A stretch of DNA of 64,000 nt, taken from Saccharomonospora viridis DSM 43017. GTDB lineage: Bacteria; Actinomycetota; Actinomycetes; Mycobacteriales; Pseudonocardiaceae. Shown piece after piece: positions 1 to 9,290 of the stretch. The notes below the pieces were generated by a model. That model was not told where the DNA came from, searched no databases, and saw nothing but the letters and a program-made list of their open reading frames with translations. Numbering within the stretch: position 1 is the stretch's first letter; every line of letters starts with the position of its first letter. Location: positions 3,808,001 through 3,872,000 of the forward strand of contig NC_013159.1 of assembly GCF_000023865.1 (NCBI RefSeq), in the 5' to 3' direction. The translations under genes were made by a program, and so were the position numbers.

Positions 1-573
1 ACCAAGGGCATCGACCTACGCCTGCAGGCGTTCCACGAACTGTTGCAGGAAGGACGGGTCCAGCCCGAGGACGTCACGTTCATCCAACTCGCGACCCCCA
101 GCCGCGAACGCGTCGAGCACTACCAGGAGATGCGTAGCGAGATCGAGCAGATGGTGGGTCGCATCAACGGTGAGTTCGGCCGGGTCGGCCATCCCGCCGT
201 GCATTACCTGCATCAATCGGTGGACCGCTCGGAACTCGCCGCTTTCTTCTCCGCCGCCGATGTCATGGTGGTGACCCCCTTGCGGGACGGGATGAACCTC
301 GTGTGCAAGGAATACGTGGCGTGCCGACACGATCTCGGCGGTGCCCTCGTGCTGTCCGAGTTCGCGGGAGCCGCGGCCGAGCTGAGCAGCGCTTTCCTCG
401 TCAACCCCCATGACCTGGACGGGGTGAAGAACGCACTCGAACAGGCTATTACGCTCGACCCTGCGGAAGGCCGGCGTAGGATGCGCGCCCTGCGTCGTCA
501 AGTCCTGACGCACGATGTCGATAGGTGGGCGCGCTCGTTCCTCGAGGCCCTCGGGACCGAAGTGTCCGCCTGA
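1..573 (+). CDS. otsA: Trehalose-6-phosphate synthase, C-terminal part (cut by window edge)
   Basis: The reading frame is open from base 1, so only the last 190 residues are present. They match the C-terminal half of GT20 trehalose-6-phosphate synthases, which transfer glucose from a nucleotide sugar to glucose-6-phosphate in the cytoplasm. The start [11 protein letters not shown] resembles the family's D-x-KG(I/L) segment that leads the donor-binding domain. The stretch [19 protein letters not shown] is the conserved donor-site motif. The gene lies 41 bases before a trehalose-phosphatase fusion on the same strand, so the two probably form an otsA-otsB unit. The missing N-terminus leaves acceptor-site residues unchecked. 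Confidence 0.93.
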   Translation, partial: TKGIDLRLQAFHELLQEGRVQPEDVTFIQLATPSRERVEHYQEMRSEIEQMVGRINGEFGRVGHPAVHYLHQSVDRSELAAFFSAADVMVVTPLRDGMNLVCKEYVACRHDLGGALVLSEFAGAAAELSSAFLVNPHDLDGVKNALEQAITLDPAEGRRRMRALRRQVLTHDVDRWARSFLEALGTEVSA

Positions 574-614
574 CTTCCCCCTCCCAATACCCCTGCTCAA
601 CTCCGTAAGGAGGA

Positions 615-3149
615 GTGTTGACCGCCGAGGCCTTACCTGCTGAGCTGCGGCGTGCGATCGTGCAGATCGCCAGGACGCCGCGCCTGCTGGTCGCCTGTGA
701 CTACGACGGGACGCTGGCGCCCATCACCACGAACCCCGACGAGGCCAGACCCCGCCCCGAATCGGTAGGCGCTCTGCGGTCCCTAGCGTCGCTACATGAG
801 ACGACGTGTGCGGTGATCTCCGGCCGGGCGTTGCGTGACCTGGCGATCCTGTCCCGCCTCCCCGCGGAGATCCACCTCGTCGGCAGCCACGGCTCGGAGT
901 TCGACATCGGCTTCGTCCACGCCCTCGACCCCGAGGCCCGGGAACTGCACCGGAGGTTGGAAGCCGAGCTGGCACGCATCATCGACGGGGTCCCCGGGGC
1001 CTCGTTGGAGGTCAAGCCGGCGAGTGTCGCCGTGCACGTACGTCGCGCCGAACGGGACGCGGCCGCCCGCGTGGTGGCCGCCGTGCACGAAGGCCCGTCC
1101 ACTTGGGAAGGCGTGACCACCACGGACGGCAAGGAAGTCGTCGAACTCGCGGTGGTGCGCACCGACAAGGGCAGTGCGCTCGACACCCTGCGCCACCAAG
1201 TGGGAGCGACCGCCGCCATATTCGTCGGTGACGACGTCACCGACGAGAAGGCGTTCGCGCGGCTACAGGGACCCGACCTGTCCGTGAAGGTCGGCGAAGG
1301 GGAAACCCTGGCGCAATACCGGGTCGAGGACACCGAGGACGTCGCCACGGTACTCGCCTTCCTGTTGGAGGAGCGGCGCAATTGGCTGTACGGCGAGCAG
1401 TCCCCGCCGATCGAACGCCTGACGATGCTCGCCAACGAGCGGTCGGTCGCGCTCCTCACCCCGGACGCCAAGCTGACGTGGCTGTGCCACCCGGGCCCCG
1501 ATGCCCCGGCCGTGTTCGCCGACCTGCTCGGCGGGGAGAGCGCGGGGCATTTCTCCATCAGGCCGCACCGCAACGGGCTGCCGCTCGGTCAGCGTTATCT
1601 GCCCAACACGATGACGGTGGAGACGCGGTGGTCCCGGCTGCTCGTCACCGACTATCTGGAACCCGAAAGCCCACCGCATCGCACCGATCTGGTGCGTGTC
1701 ATCAGCGGTGAGGCCGCCGCGTCGGTCGTGTTCGCGCCGAGGCCCGAGTTCGGCGGTGTGCCCGTGCGACTGCTGCCCGAGGAGGACGGCCTGCGCGTAC
1801 TCGGTACGTCCGAACCGTTCGTGCTGCGCTCCCCCGGCGTGCAGTGGGAGATCACCAACGACGGCCTGCACGACACGGCCCGGGCACTGGTGCAGCCCGA
1901 ACCCGACAAGCCCGTGGTGTTGGAGTTGCGCTGTGGCACCACCGATCTGAGCCCGCACGAACTGCCCGAGGTCGACCGCAGGGCGAGGGCAGGCCGCTAC
2001 TGGAGCGACTGGGCGACCACCCTGAAGCTCCCGCAGGTCGAGCCCGAACTCGTCGCCAGGTCCGCGTTGACGCTTCGCGGCCTGACCGACGCCGACACCG
2101 GTGGTGTGTTGGCGGCGGCCACCACGTCCCTGCCCGAGGAGATCGGCGGTGTCCGTAACTGGGACTACCGCTACTGCTGGGTCCGCGACGGCGCCATGAC
2201 GGTGCGTGAGCTGGTGGCGCTGGGCTCGTTGGAGGAGGCCGAAGGCTTCCTGCGCTGGCTGCACGGCGTGCTGTCCACGCTCGCCGGCCCGGAGCGGTTG
2301 CACCCGCTGTACACACTCGCCGGCACGCAGATCGGCGCCGAGGCCGTGATCGACTCGCTGCCCGGATACAAGGGTTCGCGGCCCGTGCGGGTCGGTAACC
2401 TCGCCAACCACCAGGTGCAGCTCGACGTGTTCGGCCCCGTCGTCGAGCTCGTGGTGGCACTGGCCGAGGCCCGGGGCGAGCTGCGGGACGAGGACTGGCA
2501 GCTGGTGCGGGCCATGGCCGAGGCCGTCACCCGCCGGTGGTTCGAACCCGACCACGGCATCTGGGAGGAACGGCACGTGCCGCGTCACCGCGTGTACTCG
2601 CGGGTGATGTGCTGGGTGACCATCGACAGGGCGATCAAGCTGGCCGAGATCTACGACCGTCCCATCCCGAACGGATGGCCAAAGCTGCGCGATCAGATCG
2701 CCGCCGACGTGCTGGAGAACGGCTGGAACCCGGAGGTGCAGGCGTTCACCACCGCCTACGACGGCACCGACCTCGACGCCGCTTCGCTGTTCGTGGGCCT
2801 GTCGGGCCTGTTGGACCCACAGGACGAGCGCTTCCAGTCGACGGTGACGGCCATCGAGTCGGAGCTGCGCAGCGGTTCCACGGTGTACCGGTATCGGCGG
2901 GACGACGGCCTTCCGGGCAACGAGGGCGGTTTCCACCTGTGCGCCGCGTGGATGATCGAGGCGTACCTGCTCACCGGGAGGCGGACCGAGGCCCAGGAGC
3001 TGTTCGACCAGCTCGTGGACGCGGCCGGGCCGACCGGATTGTTGCCCGAGCAGTACGACCCGGTGGCCGAGCGTTCCCTGGGTAACCATCCCCAGGCGTA
3101 CTCCCACCTCGGTCTGATCCGCTGCGCCCGACTGCTGTCGGAGCTGTAA
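615..3149 (+). CDS. otsB: Trehalose-6-phosphate phosphatase fused to a GH15 glucoamylase/trehalase-type domain
   Basis: This 844-residue protein has two enzymatic parts. Residues about 20-260 are a HAD-type trehalose-phosphatase: DYDGTLAPI at 29 carries the nucleophile and GDDVTDE near 205 is the acidic motif. It should release trehalose from trehalose-6-phosphate made by the upstream OtsA. From about residue 265 to the end it resembles glycoside hydrolase family 15, with GVRNWDYRYCWVRDG near 511 and a late acidic segment NEGGFHLCAAWMIEA, both typical of GH15 trehalases and glucoamylases. The two activities would be biosynthetic and possibly degradative in one chain. AAGGAGG lies at 607-613, only one base from the GTG at 615 and four from the TTG at 618, so the start could be 618. 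GH15 substrate specificity cannot be read from the sequence. Confidence 0.9.
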   Translation: MLTAEALPAELRRAIVQIARTPRLLVACDYDGTLAPITTNPDEARPRPESVGALRSLASLHETTCAVISGRALRDLAILSRLPAEIHLVGSHGSEFDIGFVHALDPEARELHRRLEAELARIIDGVPGASLEVKPASVAVHVRRAERDAAARVVAAVHEGPSTWEGVTTTDGKEVVELAVVRTDKGSALDTLRHQVGATAAIFVGDDVTDEKAFARLQGPDLSVKVGEGETLAQYRVEDTEDVATVLAFLLEERRNWLYGEQSPPIERLTMLANERSVALLTPDAKLTWLCHPGPDAPAVFADLLGGESAGHFSIRPHRNGLPLGQRYLPNTMTVETRWSRLLVTDYLEPESPPHRTDLVRVISGEAAASVVFAPRPEFGGVPVRLLPEEDGLRVLGTSEPFVLRSPGVQWEITNDGLHDTARALVQPEPDKPVVLELRCGTTDLSPHELPEVDRRARAGRYWSDWATTLKLPQVEPELVARSALTLRGLTDADTGGVLAAATTSLPEEIGGVRNWDYRYCWVRDGAMTVRELVALGSLEEAEGFLRWLHGVLSTLAGPERLHPLYTLAGTQIGAEAVIDSLPGYKGSRPVRVGNLANHQVQLDVFGPVVELVVALAEARGELRDEDWQLVRAMAEAVTRRWFEPDHGIWEERHVPRHRVYSRVMCWVTIDRAIKLAEIYDRPIPNGWPKLRDQIAADVLENGWNPEVQAFTTAYDGTDLDAASLFVGLSGLLDPQDERFQSTVTAIESELRSGSTVYRYRRDDGLPGNEGGFHLCAAWMIEAYLLTGRRTEAQELFDQLVDAAGPTGLLPEQYDPVAERSLGNHPQAYSHLGLIRCARLLSEL

Positions 3150-3166
3150 CCGTCGTCGATCGTCGT

Positions 3167-3210
3167 CGAGGCCGGTGTCGATGGCCGAAAGTCCGCCGAC
3201 GCCGGCCTCG
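3167..3210. terminator. Bidirectional hairpin between convergent otsB fusion and radA
   Basis: CGAGGCCGG at 3167-3175 pairs with CCGGCCTCG at 3202-3210, and GTCG/CGAC extends the stem to about 14 pairs. It sits in the 75-base gap between two convergent genes, so it can serve both. There is no clear T run on either side. Confidence 0.55.
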
Positions 3211-3224
3211 TCATGTGTCGGGGC

Positions 3225-4589
3225 TCAGAACGGAACGTATTCGACCGCGCGCAACGCGCTCGCCAGGTCGGCCACTTCCAACGTCTTGATGTCCGCGGGC
3301 AGCGGTCCCGAATCCGGTGGCACGAGCGCATGGGTGAAGCCCAACCTCGCCGCCTCGGTCAGTCTCCTGCCCACTCCGGTGACCCTGCGCACCTCACCGG
3401 CCAATCCGACCTCGCCGATGGCGACGAGTCTCGGCGACAGTGCCCGATCCCGCATCCCCGACCACACCGCCAAGGCCACGGCGAGGTCCACGGCGGGTTC
3501 GGTCACCTTCATGCCTCCGACAGTGGCCGTGTAGACGTCCTTGCCACCCAGCGGGCTTCCGGTGCGTTTCTCCAGGACGGCCAACACCATGCTGACGCGT
3601 GCGGAGTCCAGTCCGCTCACCGCTCGCCTCGGCTGGGCGAGGCTGGAGTCGGTCACCAGCGCCTGGACTTCGCCGAGCAACGGTCGTTTGCCTTCGACGG
3701 TGACCGTGACGGCCGTACCTGGCACTGCTTCGGCATGCCGGTTGAGGAACAGCCCGGAGGGATCGGGCACACCGACGATGCCGTCGTCACGCAGTTCGAA
3801 GCAACCGATCTCGTCGGCGGCACCGAACCGGTTCTTCACGCCACGGACCATCCGCAGTGTGGAGTGCTTGTCGCCCTCGAAGTGCAGTACGACGTCCACG
3901 AGGTGCTCCAACACCCTGGGCCCTGCGACAGACCCTTCCTTGGTGACGTGCCCGACGAGCACTGTCGGAAGTCCGCGTTCCTTCGCCAGCGCGACGAGCC
4001 CCGCGGTCACCGCCTTCACCTGTGTGACGCCCCCGGGCGCGCCCTCGGCCTGGGGAGAGGACATGGTCTGGACCGAGTCGACGATCAACAATCCGGGTTT
4101 GACGTCGTCGACGTGGCCGAGTACCGCCGCCAGGTCGCTTTCGGCGGCGAGGAACATCCGGTCGTGGACGTTGCCGGTGCGTTCGGCGCGTAACCGGACT
4201 TGTCCCGCCGACTCCTCACCGGTCACGTAGAGCGCACTGGCACCGCTGTTCGCCGCCCATTGGTAGGCGACCTCCAACAGCAACGTCGACTTGCCGACCC
4301 CGGGTTCTCCCGCGAGCAGGACGACGACACCCGGAACGAGCCCGCCACCGAGCACTCGGTCGAGCTCCGAGACACCGGTGGCGCGGGCTCGGGAGGCCTC
4401 GAGGTCGACCTCGGCGATGGGCCGGGCCGGTGAGCTAGGGGCACCGGCCGCGACTCTGGCGATCGGCGCGCGAGCGTCGCCGCGTTCCTCGATCGTTCCC
4501 CACGCCTGGCATTCCGGACAACGACCGAGCCACTTGGCTACCTCGTAGCCGCATTCGGCACAGCGGTAACTTGAGCCCTTCTTGACCAC
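3225..4589 (-). CDS. radA: DNA repair protein RadA (branch-migration ATPase)
   Basis: This 454-residue protein is a full-length RadA/Sms, a RecA-like ATPase that promotes branch migration in homologous recombination. A four-cysteine zinc finger (C10, C13, C24, C27) opens the protein. The Walker A GEPGVGKST lies near residue 95, the RadA-specific KNRFG motif near 250, and a Lon-protease-like domain fills the C-terminus. The gene points away from lpqE and carD, as in mycobacteria, where radA is followed by disA. Here radA instead runs into the convergent trehalose gene, so disA is not at its usual place. The ATG at 4589 gives the expected N-terminus MVKKGSSYRC. Confidence 0.96.
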   Translation of the reverse strand: MVKKGSSYRCAECGYEVAKWLGRCPECQAWGTIEERGDARAPIARVAAGAPSSPARPIAEVDLEASRARATGVSELDRVLGGGLVPGVVVLLAGEPGVGKSTLLLEVAYQWAANSGASALYVTGEESAGQVRLRAERTGNVHDRMFLAAESDLAAVLGHVDDVKPGLLIVDSVQTMSSPQAEGAPGGVTQVKAVTAGLVALAKERGLPTVLVGHVTKEGSVAGPRVLEHLVDVVLHFEGDKHSTLRMVRGVKNRFGAADEIGCFELRDDGIVGVPDPSGLFLNRHAEAVPGTAVTVTVEGKRPLLGEVQALVTDSSLAQPRRAVSGLDSARVSMVLAVLEKRTGSPLGGKDVYTATVGGMKVTEPAVDLAVALAVWSGMRDRALSPRLVAIGEVGLAGEVRRVTGVGRRLTEAARLGFTHALVPPDSGPLPADIKTLEVADLASALRAVEYVPF

Positions 4590-4669
4590 GTCCCGACGCT
4601 AACGTCGCCCACCGACAATCGGCCCGACGGGCTCGGTGGCGTCGTGACGGATGGGAGACCCGAAGGGAC

Positions 4670-5248
4670 TCACTCCTCGCCGCCGGCTCCCTCAGCGGGG
4701 TCCGCCGGGTTGGTCCTCGGCTCCTCGGGCACCGCCACGGGCATCTCGAAGGTGACCGGGCCCGCCTCCCGGAAGGTCAGCGTGATCTCGACCAGCTGAC
4801 CGGGACGGAGCTGCTCGGTCAGCCCTTCGAGGATGAGCTGGCCGTTGTTCGGGTTGTTCGTGCCCTGCTTCTCGGGGCTGAGCACGAGCATGCGCTGAGC
4901 GGGCACGACGCGGGAGCCCTCGATGGTGACGTTCCTCGCGGCGTCGGTCCGCGCGGACACGAGTTCGTCGTCCTCGCCACCCTCGTTGATCAGCCAAATC
5001 ACGGCTTCGGCGTCGCTGTTCGGCGGGTAGACACCGGAACCGCCGGCGCCACCGGAGGTGTTGCCCGTGGGGCCCTCGGGGTAGGCGATCTCGGCGTTCT
5101 GGATCGCGATCGACCCGACCTGGGTCGAGGCACCGTTGATCGCTGCCACCTGGGTGTCCGTCTGCGTGATCTGGCCCGCCGCGCAGCCCGCGACGAGCAA
5201 CGCGGAGCCGACGGCCACTACGGCCGAGCCCACCATGCGACGTTTCAC
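4670..5248 (-). CDS. lpqE: LpqE-like lipoprotein
   Basis: This 192-residue predicted lipoprotein has a short signal peptide ending in the lipobox LLVAGC, with Cys22 as the lipidated residue. The mature part is a small beta-rich domain containing a segment like the PCu(A)C/DUF461 copper-chaperone fold (LTEQLRPGQLVEITLTF), followed by an acidic, proline-rich tail. I name it LpqE mainly by synteny: in Mycobacterium tuberculosis lpqE sits between carD and radA, exactly as here. No Met/His-rich copper site is evident, so copper binding is uncertain. The start is the GTG at 5248, with GGAGGGA about nine bases upstream. It lies 80 bases before radA and may be cotranscribed with it. Confidence 0.8.
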   Translation of the reverse strand: MKRRMVGSAVVAVGSALLVAGCAAGQITQTDTQVAAINGASTQVGSIAIQNAEIAYPEGPTGNTSGGAGGSGVYPPNSDAEAVIWLINEGGEDDELVSARTDAARNVTIEGSRVVPAQRMLVLSPEKQGTNNPNNGQLILEGLTEQLRPGQLVEITLTFREAGPVTFEMPVAVPEEPRTNPADPAEGAGGEE

Positions 5249-5566
5249 TCTGGAGTCCCTCCTACTCGGGGCTGCCCTGAAGTGAGACTATCCCGGTGGC
5301 GACCCGGGACGTCACCCGGTGCCCCGCCCGTGTGGCGCAGCTTTCACCCCACAGGCGAGATCAACTACGCTAACGGCGTCCACTATGGATTACCGAAATG
5401 GGTTGGAATGTCACCGCCGTCACCTGCGTGAGTACGTGAATTACGCATTTGTCAACCCCCTCTACACCCCCGATTAGCCCACTGACCTGCGAAGACGAGT
5501 TCGGGTCACTGGTTCGGGACCGAATCCGCGTGCTAACATGGACCCAGCGAAAGGGGCAGAGGACAC
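5249..5566. promoter_or_regulatory. Divergent promoter region of lpqE-radA and carD
   Basis: This 318-base gap separates two divergent genes and should hold both promoters. A possible -10 box TAACAT for carD lies at 5534-5539, about 28 bases before the carD start. I could not assign a convincing -35 box for it. I see no gene here. Confidence 0.4.
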
Positions 5567-6058
5567 ATGGTTTTCAAGGTCGGAGAGACCGTCGTCTACC
5601 CGCACCACGGTGCCGCACTCATCGAAGCGATCGAAACACGCGTGATCAAAGGCGAGGAGAAGCAGTACCTCGTCCTGAAGGTCGCGCAGGGTGATCTTAC
5701 GGTTCGCGTCCCCGCAGATAACGCTGAGATCGTCGGCGTGCGCGACGTAGTGGGTCAGGAGGGTCTGAACCGGGTCTTCGACGTGTTGCGAGCGCCACAC
5801 ACCGACGAGCCGACCAACTGGTCTCGCCGGTACAAGGCCAACCTGGAGAAGCTCGCCTCCGGCGATGTCAACAAGGTGGCCGAAGTGGTGCGCGACCTGT
5901 GGCGTCGGGAGAAAGACCGTGGCCTTTCCGCTGGTGAGAAGCGGATGCTGGCCAAGGCGCGGCAGATTTTGGTCAGCGAGCTCGCTCTCGCCGAGGGCAC
6001 CGACGAAAGCAAGGCCGAGGTCTTGCTCGACGAGGTGCTGGAAACCGCGGTGGTCTAG
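5567..6058 (+). CDS. carD: RNA polymerase-binding transcription regulator CarD
   Basis: This 163-residue protein is CarD, which binds the RNA polymerase beta subunit and stabilises open complexes at rRNA and many other promoters in actinobacteria. The N-terminus [17 protein letters not shown] is the hallmark Tudor-like RNAP-interaction domain. The helical DNA-binding domain follows from about residue 65, including [15 protein letters not shown]. Its length matches mycobacterial CarD (162 residues). The ispD-like frame begins directly after the stop codon in the same frame, so carD, ispD and ispF are probably cotranscribed. Confidence 0.97.
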   Translation: MVFKVGETVVYPHHGAALIEAIETRVIKGEEKQYLVLKVAQGDLTVRVPADNAEIVGVRDVVGQEGLNRVFDVLRAPHTDEPTNWSRRYKANLEKLASGDVNKVAEVVRDLWRREKDRGLSAGEKRMLAKARQILVSELALAEGTDESKAEVLLDEVLETAVV

Positions 6059-6061
6059 TCG

Positions 6062-6724
6062 CTGTCGAACGTCATAGCGCTGGTCCCTCTCGGGATCGAG
6101 GACGTACCTGAGACCTCCGGTGCGCTCGCCCGCGTACGCGGCGCGACGCTGCTGGAACACACCGTGCGTAGGCTCATCGACTCAGGTCATGTAGACCGAG
6201 TGGTCGTGGCTGGTCCACATGCGACTCGATCTGCCTGCGCAACCGCGCTCCGCGGATTCGACGACGAGCGCGTCTCCCTCGTTCCCGGCGGTCAGGACCA
6301 CCAGGAATCAGTCCGCTGCGCGGTGCATTCCACCGCGGCCGCGTCGGGCGATGTCGTGCTGGTGCACGAACCGACCCGCCCGTTCACTCCACCGGAGACC
6401 ATCGGTGCTGTCGTGGCCGCCGTACGCGACGGCGCCACGGCGGCGGTGCCGGTGGAGCCGATGACCGACACGGTGAAGGTGGTGGATACCACCGGCGTCG
6501 TGCGGCGCACCAGTGACCGCGATCGGCTGCGGAGGACACAGTCGCCACGCGGGTTCACGGCCGAGTTCCTCCGGCGCGCGGACATCACGAAAGCACTGGC
6601 CTTCGTGGACTTGGCCGTGCGCACGGTCCCGGGGCATCCACATGGGATGCGCGTGAGCACGGCGTTCGAACGCACCGTCGCCGAATCCCTGTTCGCGGAG
6701 TGGGTGGGAGAAGGACAAGCATGA
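6062..6724 (+). CDS. ispD: Divergent IspD-like cytidylyltransferase family protein
   Basis: The position between carD and ispF, and segments such as VALxP-like [28 protein letters not shown] and RTQSPRGF, identify the IspD family, which makes CDP-methylerythritol in the MEP isoprenoid pathway. Several usual active-site features look lost. The glycine-rich AAGxGxR loop and its following PK are replaced by [22 protein letters not shown] is HEPTR, TPQGF is SPRGF, and neither the TDD segment nor the C-terminal K-x-T is recognisable. There is no ATG, GTG or TTG in frame between the carD stop and the GTG at 6164, and that later start would remove the first strand. CTG at 6062 is therefore my tentative start. 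The gene overlaps ispF by ATGA. It may be a weak, altered or non-catalytic IspD. Confidence 0.7.
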   Translation: MSNVIALVPLGIEDVPETSGALARVRGATLLEHTVRRLIDSGHVDRVVVAGPHATRSACATALRGFDDERVSLVPGGQDHQESVRCAVHSTAAASGDVVLVHEPTRPFTPPETIGAVVAAVRDGATAAVPVEPMTDTVKVVDTTGVVRRTSDRDRLRRTQSPRGFTAEFLRRADITKALAFVDLAVRTVPGHPHGMRVSTAFERTVAESLFAEWVGEGQA

Positions 6725-7194
6725 GGATCGGCCAGGGAGTCGACGTCCATCCGATCGAACCGGGACGGGAGTGCTGGCTTGCGGGCCTGCATTGGCCGGA
6801 CGCCGACGGCTGCTCCGGCCATTCGGACGGTGACGTGGCCTCGCACGCGCTGTGCGACGCGCTGCTGTCCGCAGCGGGGCTCGGCGACCTCGGCGCGGTG
6901 TTCGGTACCGGACAGAACCAATGGGCGGGTGCACACGGTGTGGAGCTGCTCGCCGAGGTCCGCACCAGGGTCACCGAGGCCGGGTACCGGGTGGGTAACG
7001 CCGTCGTCCAAGTGATCGGTAATCGCCCGAAGATCGGGCGCCGTCGCGAGGAAGCGCAACGGGTGCTCAGCGAAGCCGTCGGCGCACCCGTGTCCGTGTC
7101 GGCCACCACCACCGACGGTCTGGGTCTTACAGGACGCGGTGAGGGCATCGCGGCCATCGCCACCGCCCTGCTGGTGCCCCTCGCGGAGGGGTGA
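6721..7194 (+). CDS. ispF: 2-C-methyl-D-erythritol 2,4-cyclodiphosphate synthase
   Basis: This 157-residue protein is IspF, the trimeric zinc enzyme that cyclises CDP-methylerythritol 2-phosphate with loss of CMP in the MEP pathway. The metal-binding DVHP lies at residues 8-11, GHSDGD follows at about 40, and the C-terminal [15 protein letters not shown] matches the conserved cytidine/substrate segment. The ATG at 6721 overlaps the ispD stop as ATGA, indicating translational coupling, and gives the canonical start [11 protein letters not shown]. An upstream in-frame start at 6700 would add seven residues unlike the family. Confidence 0.96.
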   Translation: MRIGQGVDVHPIEPGRECWLAGLHWPDADGCSGHSDGDVASHALCDALLSAAGLGDLGAVFGTGQNQWAGAHGVELLAEVRTRVTEAGYRVGNAVVQVIGNRPKIGRRREEAQRVLSEAVGAPVSVSATTTDGLGLTGRGEGIAAIATALLVPLAEG

Positions 7195-7203
7195 TGCGCG
7201 AGC

Positions 7204-7890
7204 ATGGCGGTCGAAGCGGTCCTGTTCGACTTCTCGGGAACGCTGTTCCGCCTGGAGCACGACCCGAGCTGGCTGGTCGACATCACGGATCACCGTGGTG
7301 ATCCGCTCGACGTCGAGGCACAGGCCGAACTGATGCGGCGCATGACCGCGCCGGTCACGTTGGCGGTGGAACTCGACGAGGAACATCTGCACGCCTGGCG
7401 GAACCGGGATCTCGATCCGGCCCTGCACCGCAAGGCGTACCTGGAGGTGTTGCGGCGATCCGGCATCCCGCGTGTGGAACAGGCCAAGGCACTGTACGGG
7501 AAGCTGACCGACCCGTCGGCGTGGACGCCGTACCCGGATGCCGCCGAAGCGCTGCGGAGAGTGTCCGATTCCGGGCTCGCCGTGGGCGTGCTGAGCAACA
7601 TCGCCTTCGACATCCGCCCCGCGTTCGTCGAACACGGCCTCGACACCTACGTCGACGAGTTCGTCCTCTCCTACGAGATCGGCGCGATCAAACCCGAACC
7701 CGCCGCGTTCCGCACCGCGCTCGACCTGTTGGGGGCGGCTCCCCAACGCACCCTGATGGTCGGTGACAGCGACGAGGCCGACGGTGGCGCCCGCCGGCTG
7801 GGATGCGCGTTCGCGCAAGTCGACCCACTACCGACGACAGAACGCCCGGACGGGCTGCTGAGCGCCCTGCGCGAGCATTCCGTGCTCTGA
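7204..7890 (+). CDS. HAD-superfamily hydrolase
   Basis: This 228-residue protein has all HAD phosphatase motifs: the nucleophile segment FDFSGTLF near residue 8, VLSNIAFD as motif II, a lysine in IGAIKPEP as motif III, and [12 protein letters not shown] as motif IV. A helical cap occupies about residues 20-95. It is inserted between ispF and cysS, with nine bases from ispF and a 17-base gap to cysS, so it is probably part of the carD operon. The substrate is unknown. The second aspartate of the usual DxDGT is replaced by serine (FDFSGT), a substitution that occurs in some haloacid-dehalogenase-like members and could change the activity from phosphatase. Confidence 0.85.
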   Translation: MAVEAVLFDFSGTLFRLEHDPSWLVDITDHRGDPLDVEAQAELMRRMTAPVTLAVELDEEHLHAWRNRDLDPALHRKAYLEVLRRSGIPRVEQAKALYGKLTDPSAWTPYPDAAEALRRVSDSGLAVGVLSNIAFDIRPAFVEHGLDTYVDEFVLSYEIGAIKPEPAAFRTALDLLGAAPQRTLMVGDSDEADGGARRLGCAFAQVDPLPTTERPDGLLSALREHSVL

Positions 7891-7907
7891 CCCGTACCAT
7901 TTGCGGC

Positions 7908-9287
7908 GTGGCCCTTCAACTGTTTGACACCGCAGCCAGGCAAGTGCGCGAGTTCCGTCCCGCGCGCAGTGGGACGGCGTCCATGTACATCTGTGGGGCC
8001 ACGGTGCAGGGCGTACCGCACATCGGGCACGTACGCGGTGCGCTCAACTACGACGTGCTACGCCGCTGGCTGGTCCATTCGGGACTCGACGTGCTCATGG
8101 TGCGCAACGTCACCGACATCGACGACAAGATCCTCACCAAGGCCGCCGAGGCCGGTCGGCCGTGGTGGGAGTGGGCGGCGACCCACGAGCGCGCGTTCGA
8201 GGACGCCTATGCCGCGCTGGGCTGCCTGCCACCGTCGGTGACCCCACGTGCCACCGGGCACATCACGCAGATGATCGAGTTGATCCAACGACTGATCGAC
8301 TCCGGTCACGCCTACGCCGCTGAGGGCAACGTCTATTTCTCCGTGTCGACGTTCGACAGCTACGGACAGCTGTCGGGACAGCGCTTGGACGAGGTGCAGC
8401 AGGGCGAGACCCAGTCCGAGGGGAAACGCGACCCCCGCGACTTCACGCTGTGGAAGGCGAGCAAGCCGGGGGAACCGTCGTGGCCCACGCCGTGGGGACG
8501 TGGCAGGCCCGGCTGGCACCTGGAATGCTCGGCCATGGCCACCACGTATCTCGGCTCGGAGTTCGACATCCACGGCGGCGGCGTGGATCTGGTGTTCCCA
8601 CACCACGAGAACGAACGCGCCCAGTCGATGGCCGCGGGTGACGGTTTCGCCCGGTACTGGCTTCACAACGCCTGGGTGACCCTGGCGGGCGAGAAGATGT
8701 CCAAATCGCTCGGCAACGTCGTGGCTATCCCCGAGATGTTGCGCCGCTATCGTGCCGTGGAGCTGCGGGCGTACCTCATCCAGCCGCACTACCGCTCCAC
8801 GATCGAGTACTCGGACGCCGCGTTGTCGGAGTCGGCCCAGGGCTATCGGCGGATAGAACAGTTCTTGAGGCGCGTGCAGAGCAGCACGGGCGAGGTTCAG
8901 GTGGGTCGCGTCCCGGCCGAGTTCGCCGCCGCGCTCGATGACGACCTCGGCACCCCGCAGGCGTTCGCCGTGCTGCACAACACCGTGCGGGACGGTAACG
9001 CCGCACTCGACTCGGCCAAGGAGACCGAGGCACGCCAGCTCGCCGAGACCGTGCGCGCGATGGTGGACGTGCTGGGGATCGACCCGTTGTCGGAGCAGTG
9101 GGCCGAACAGGGGGGTGCCGAGGCCGAGGTACTCGCGCGGCTGGTGGACGCCATGCTCGAGGAGCGGCAACAGGCCCGCGCGAACCGTGACTTCGCCACG
9201 GCCGACGCCATCCGCGACCGGCTGATCGAAGCCGGCATCGCCGTGGAAGACACCCCCAATGGTCCTCAGTGGACAGTGAGAGACTGA
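7908..9287 (+). CDS. cysS: Cysteinyl-tRNA synthetase
   Basis: This 459-residue class I aminoacyl-tRNA synthetase charges tRNA-Cys. It carries the HIGH signature as PHIGHVRG near residue 33, the zinc-site cysteine in YICGATV, the substrate-pocket GWHLECSAM, and the KMSKS loop as [10 protein letters not shown] near 265. The C-terminal DALR-type helical region reaches the end. It is CysS rather than MshC because the N-terminal core retains DIDDKIL, the full anticodon-binding extension is present, and the genomic position matches mycobacterial cysS1. I chose the GTG at 7908 because the homologous region begins [12 protein letters not shown]; an open frame continues upstream but overlaps the HAD gene. 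Confidence 0.96.
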   Translation: MALQLFDTAARQVREFRPARSGTASMYICGATVQGVPHIGHVRGALNYDVLRRWLVHSGLDVLMVRNVTDIDDKILTKAAEAGRPWWEWAATHERAFEDAYAALGCLPPSVTPRATGHITQMIELIQRLIDSGHAYAAEGNVYFSVSTFDSYGQLSGQRLDEVQQGETQSEGKRDPRDFTLWKASKPGEPSWPTPWGRGRPGWHLECSAMATTYLGSEFDIHGGGVDLVFPHHENERAQSMAAGDGFARYWLHNAWVTLAGEKMSKSLGNVVAIPEMLRRYRAVELRAYLIQPHYRSTIEYSDAALSESAQGYRRIEQFLRRVQSSTGEVQVGRVPAEFAAALDDDLGTPQAFAVLHNTVRDGNAALDSAKETEARQLAETVRAMVDVLGIDPLSEQWAEQGGAEAEVLARLVDAMLEERQQARANRDFATADAIRDRLIEAGIAVEDTPNGPQWTVRD

Positions 9288-9290
9288 CTT

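Noticed and set aside
1263-3107. Long antisense open frame within the trehalose fusion gene
   Set aside because: High G+C leaves the antisense frame open; no homology, and the sense strand has clear enzymatic motifs.
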